The translations under genes and the position numbers were made by a program. Under the pieces are notes generated by a model. The model worked only from the letters and a program-made list of their open reading frames with translations, was not told where the DNA came from and did not search any database. A stretch of DNA of 64,000 nucleotides from contig NZ_QKWY01000001.1 of NCBI RefSeq assembly GCF_003248355.1, forward strand, positions 558,001 through 622,000, in the 5' to 3' direction. This DNA is from Streptomyces sp. AC1-42W. GTDB taxonomy: Bacteria > Actinomycetota > Actinomycetes > Streptomycetales > Streptomycetaceae. Shown one piece after another: positions 63,939 through 64,000 of this stretch. Position 1 is the stretch's first letter, and each line of letters starts with the position of its first letter.

Positions 63939-64000
63939 ACGTCGGTGACGCTACGGAGCTGTTGTCACGAGGCTGTGCGGAGCAGCCGTAGGCGGGCGCA

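Overview
The window looks like a chromosomal core segment of a Streptomyces or a very close relative. GC is very high, codons are GC-ending, GTG and TTG starts are common, and many genes lack a Shine-Dalgarno sequence but carry a TANNNT box 12-13 bases before the start codon. From memory, the gene order (polA-like, FUSC, DUF397/WhiJ-type cluster, gad, ppa, dac, tilS, hpt, ftsH, folE, folK/B/P, orphan nuoD, panC-nadB-nadC-coaX, lsr2, clpC, sigE-cseABC) matches the S. coelicolor SCO34xx-SCO33xx segment. No rRNA, tRNA, CRISPR array, transposase or phage gene was seen.

Layout. 1-5.9 kb: a short family-A DNA polymerase, a DUF2786 protein, a FUSC transporter and a lipoprotein. 6.1-8.2 kb: a WhiJ-type regulatory trio (DUF397 protein, HATPase, XRE-DUF5753 regulator) whose two small genes share an upstream TGCA array. 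8.3-13.3 kb: aldehyde dehydrogenase, PadR regulator, glutamate decarboxylase and a ClC channel/antiporter. 13.4-14.0 kb: a frameshifted TipA/MerR pseudogene. 14.1-24 kb: DedA, ThrE-type exporter, pyrophosphatase, PBP4-type peptidase, DUF2342 metalloprotease, then tilS-hpt-ftsH. 24.2-28.9 kb: folate genes folE, folK, folB and folP, interrupted by a stand-alone intein-like protein with LAGLIDADG motifs. 29-36 kb: an MprF-like protein, an esterase and a glycine-betaine type ABC importer. 36-41.3 kb: a coiled-coil membrane protein, an orphan nuoD paralogue behind a MidA/NDUFAF7-type methyltransferase, and a NarL-type two-component pair. 41.3-49.4 kb: a DUF5937 regulator, a threonine-aldolase-like enzyme and a tightly overlapping operon DUF2520-panC-nadB-nadC-coaX that joins CoA and NAD synthesis. 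49.5-55.6 kb: small conserved actinobacterial genes, a BlaI-type regulator, an acetyltransferase, lsr2 and clpC. 55.8-60.5 kb: a beta-propeller lipoprotein, an M23 endopeptidase and a TetR/MFS pair with twin inverted operators. 60.5-64 kb: the sigE-cseA-cseB-cseC envelope-stress operon.

Most of the window is housekeeping: protein quality control (FtsH, ClpC), folate, NAD and CoA synthesis, purine salvage, envelope stress and osmoprotection. The points most worth a second look are the orphan NuoD/MidA pair, where the quinone-site tyrosine is replaced by tryptophan while the arginine methylated in mitochondria is kept; the splicing-dead intein homologue placed behind an RBS-sequestering hairpin; the phased TGCA arrays of the WhiJ-type cluster; the perfect 26-bp inverted repeat at the left edge; and several strong palindromes in front of regulator genes. 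Functional statements rest on motif recognition by eye; no database search was run.
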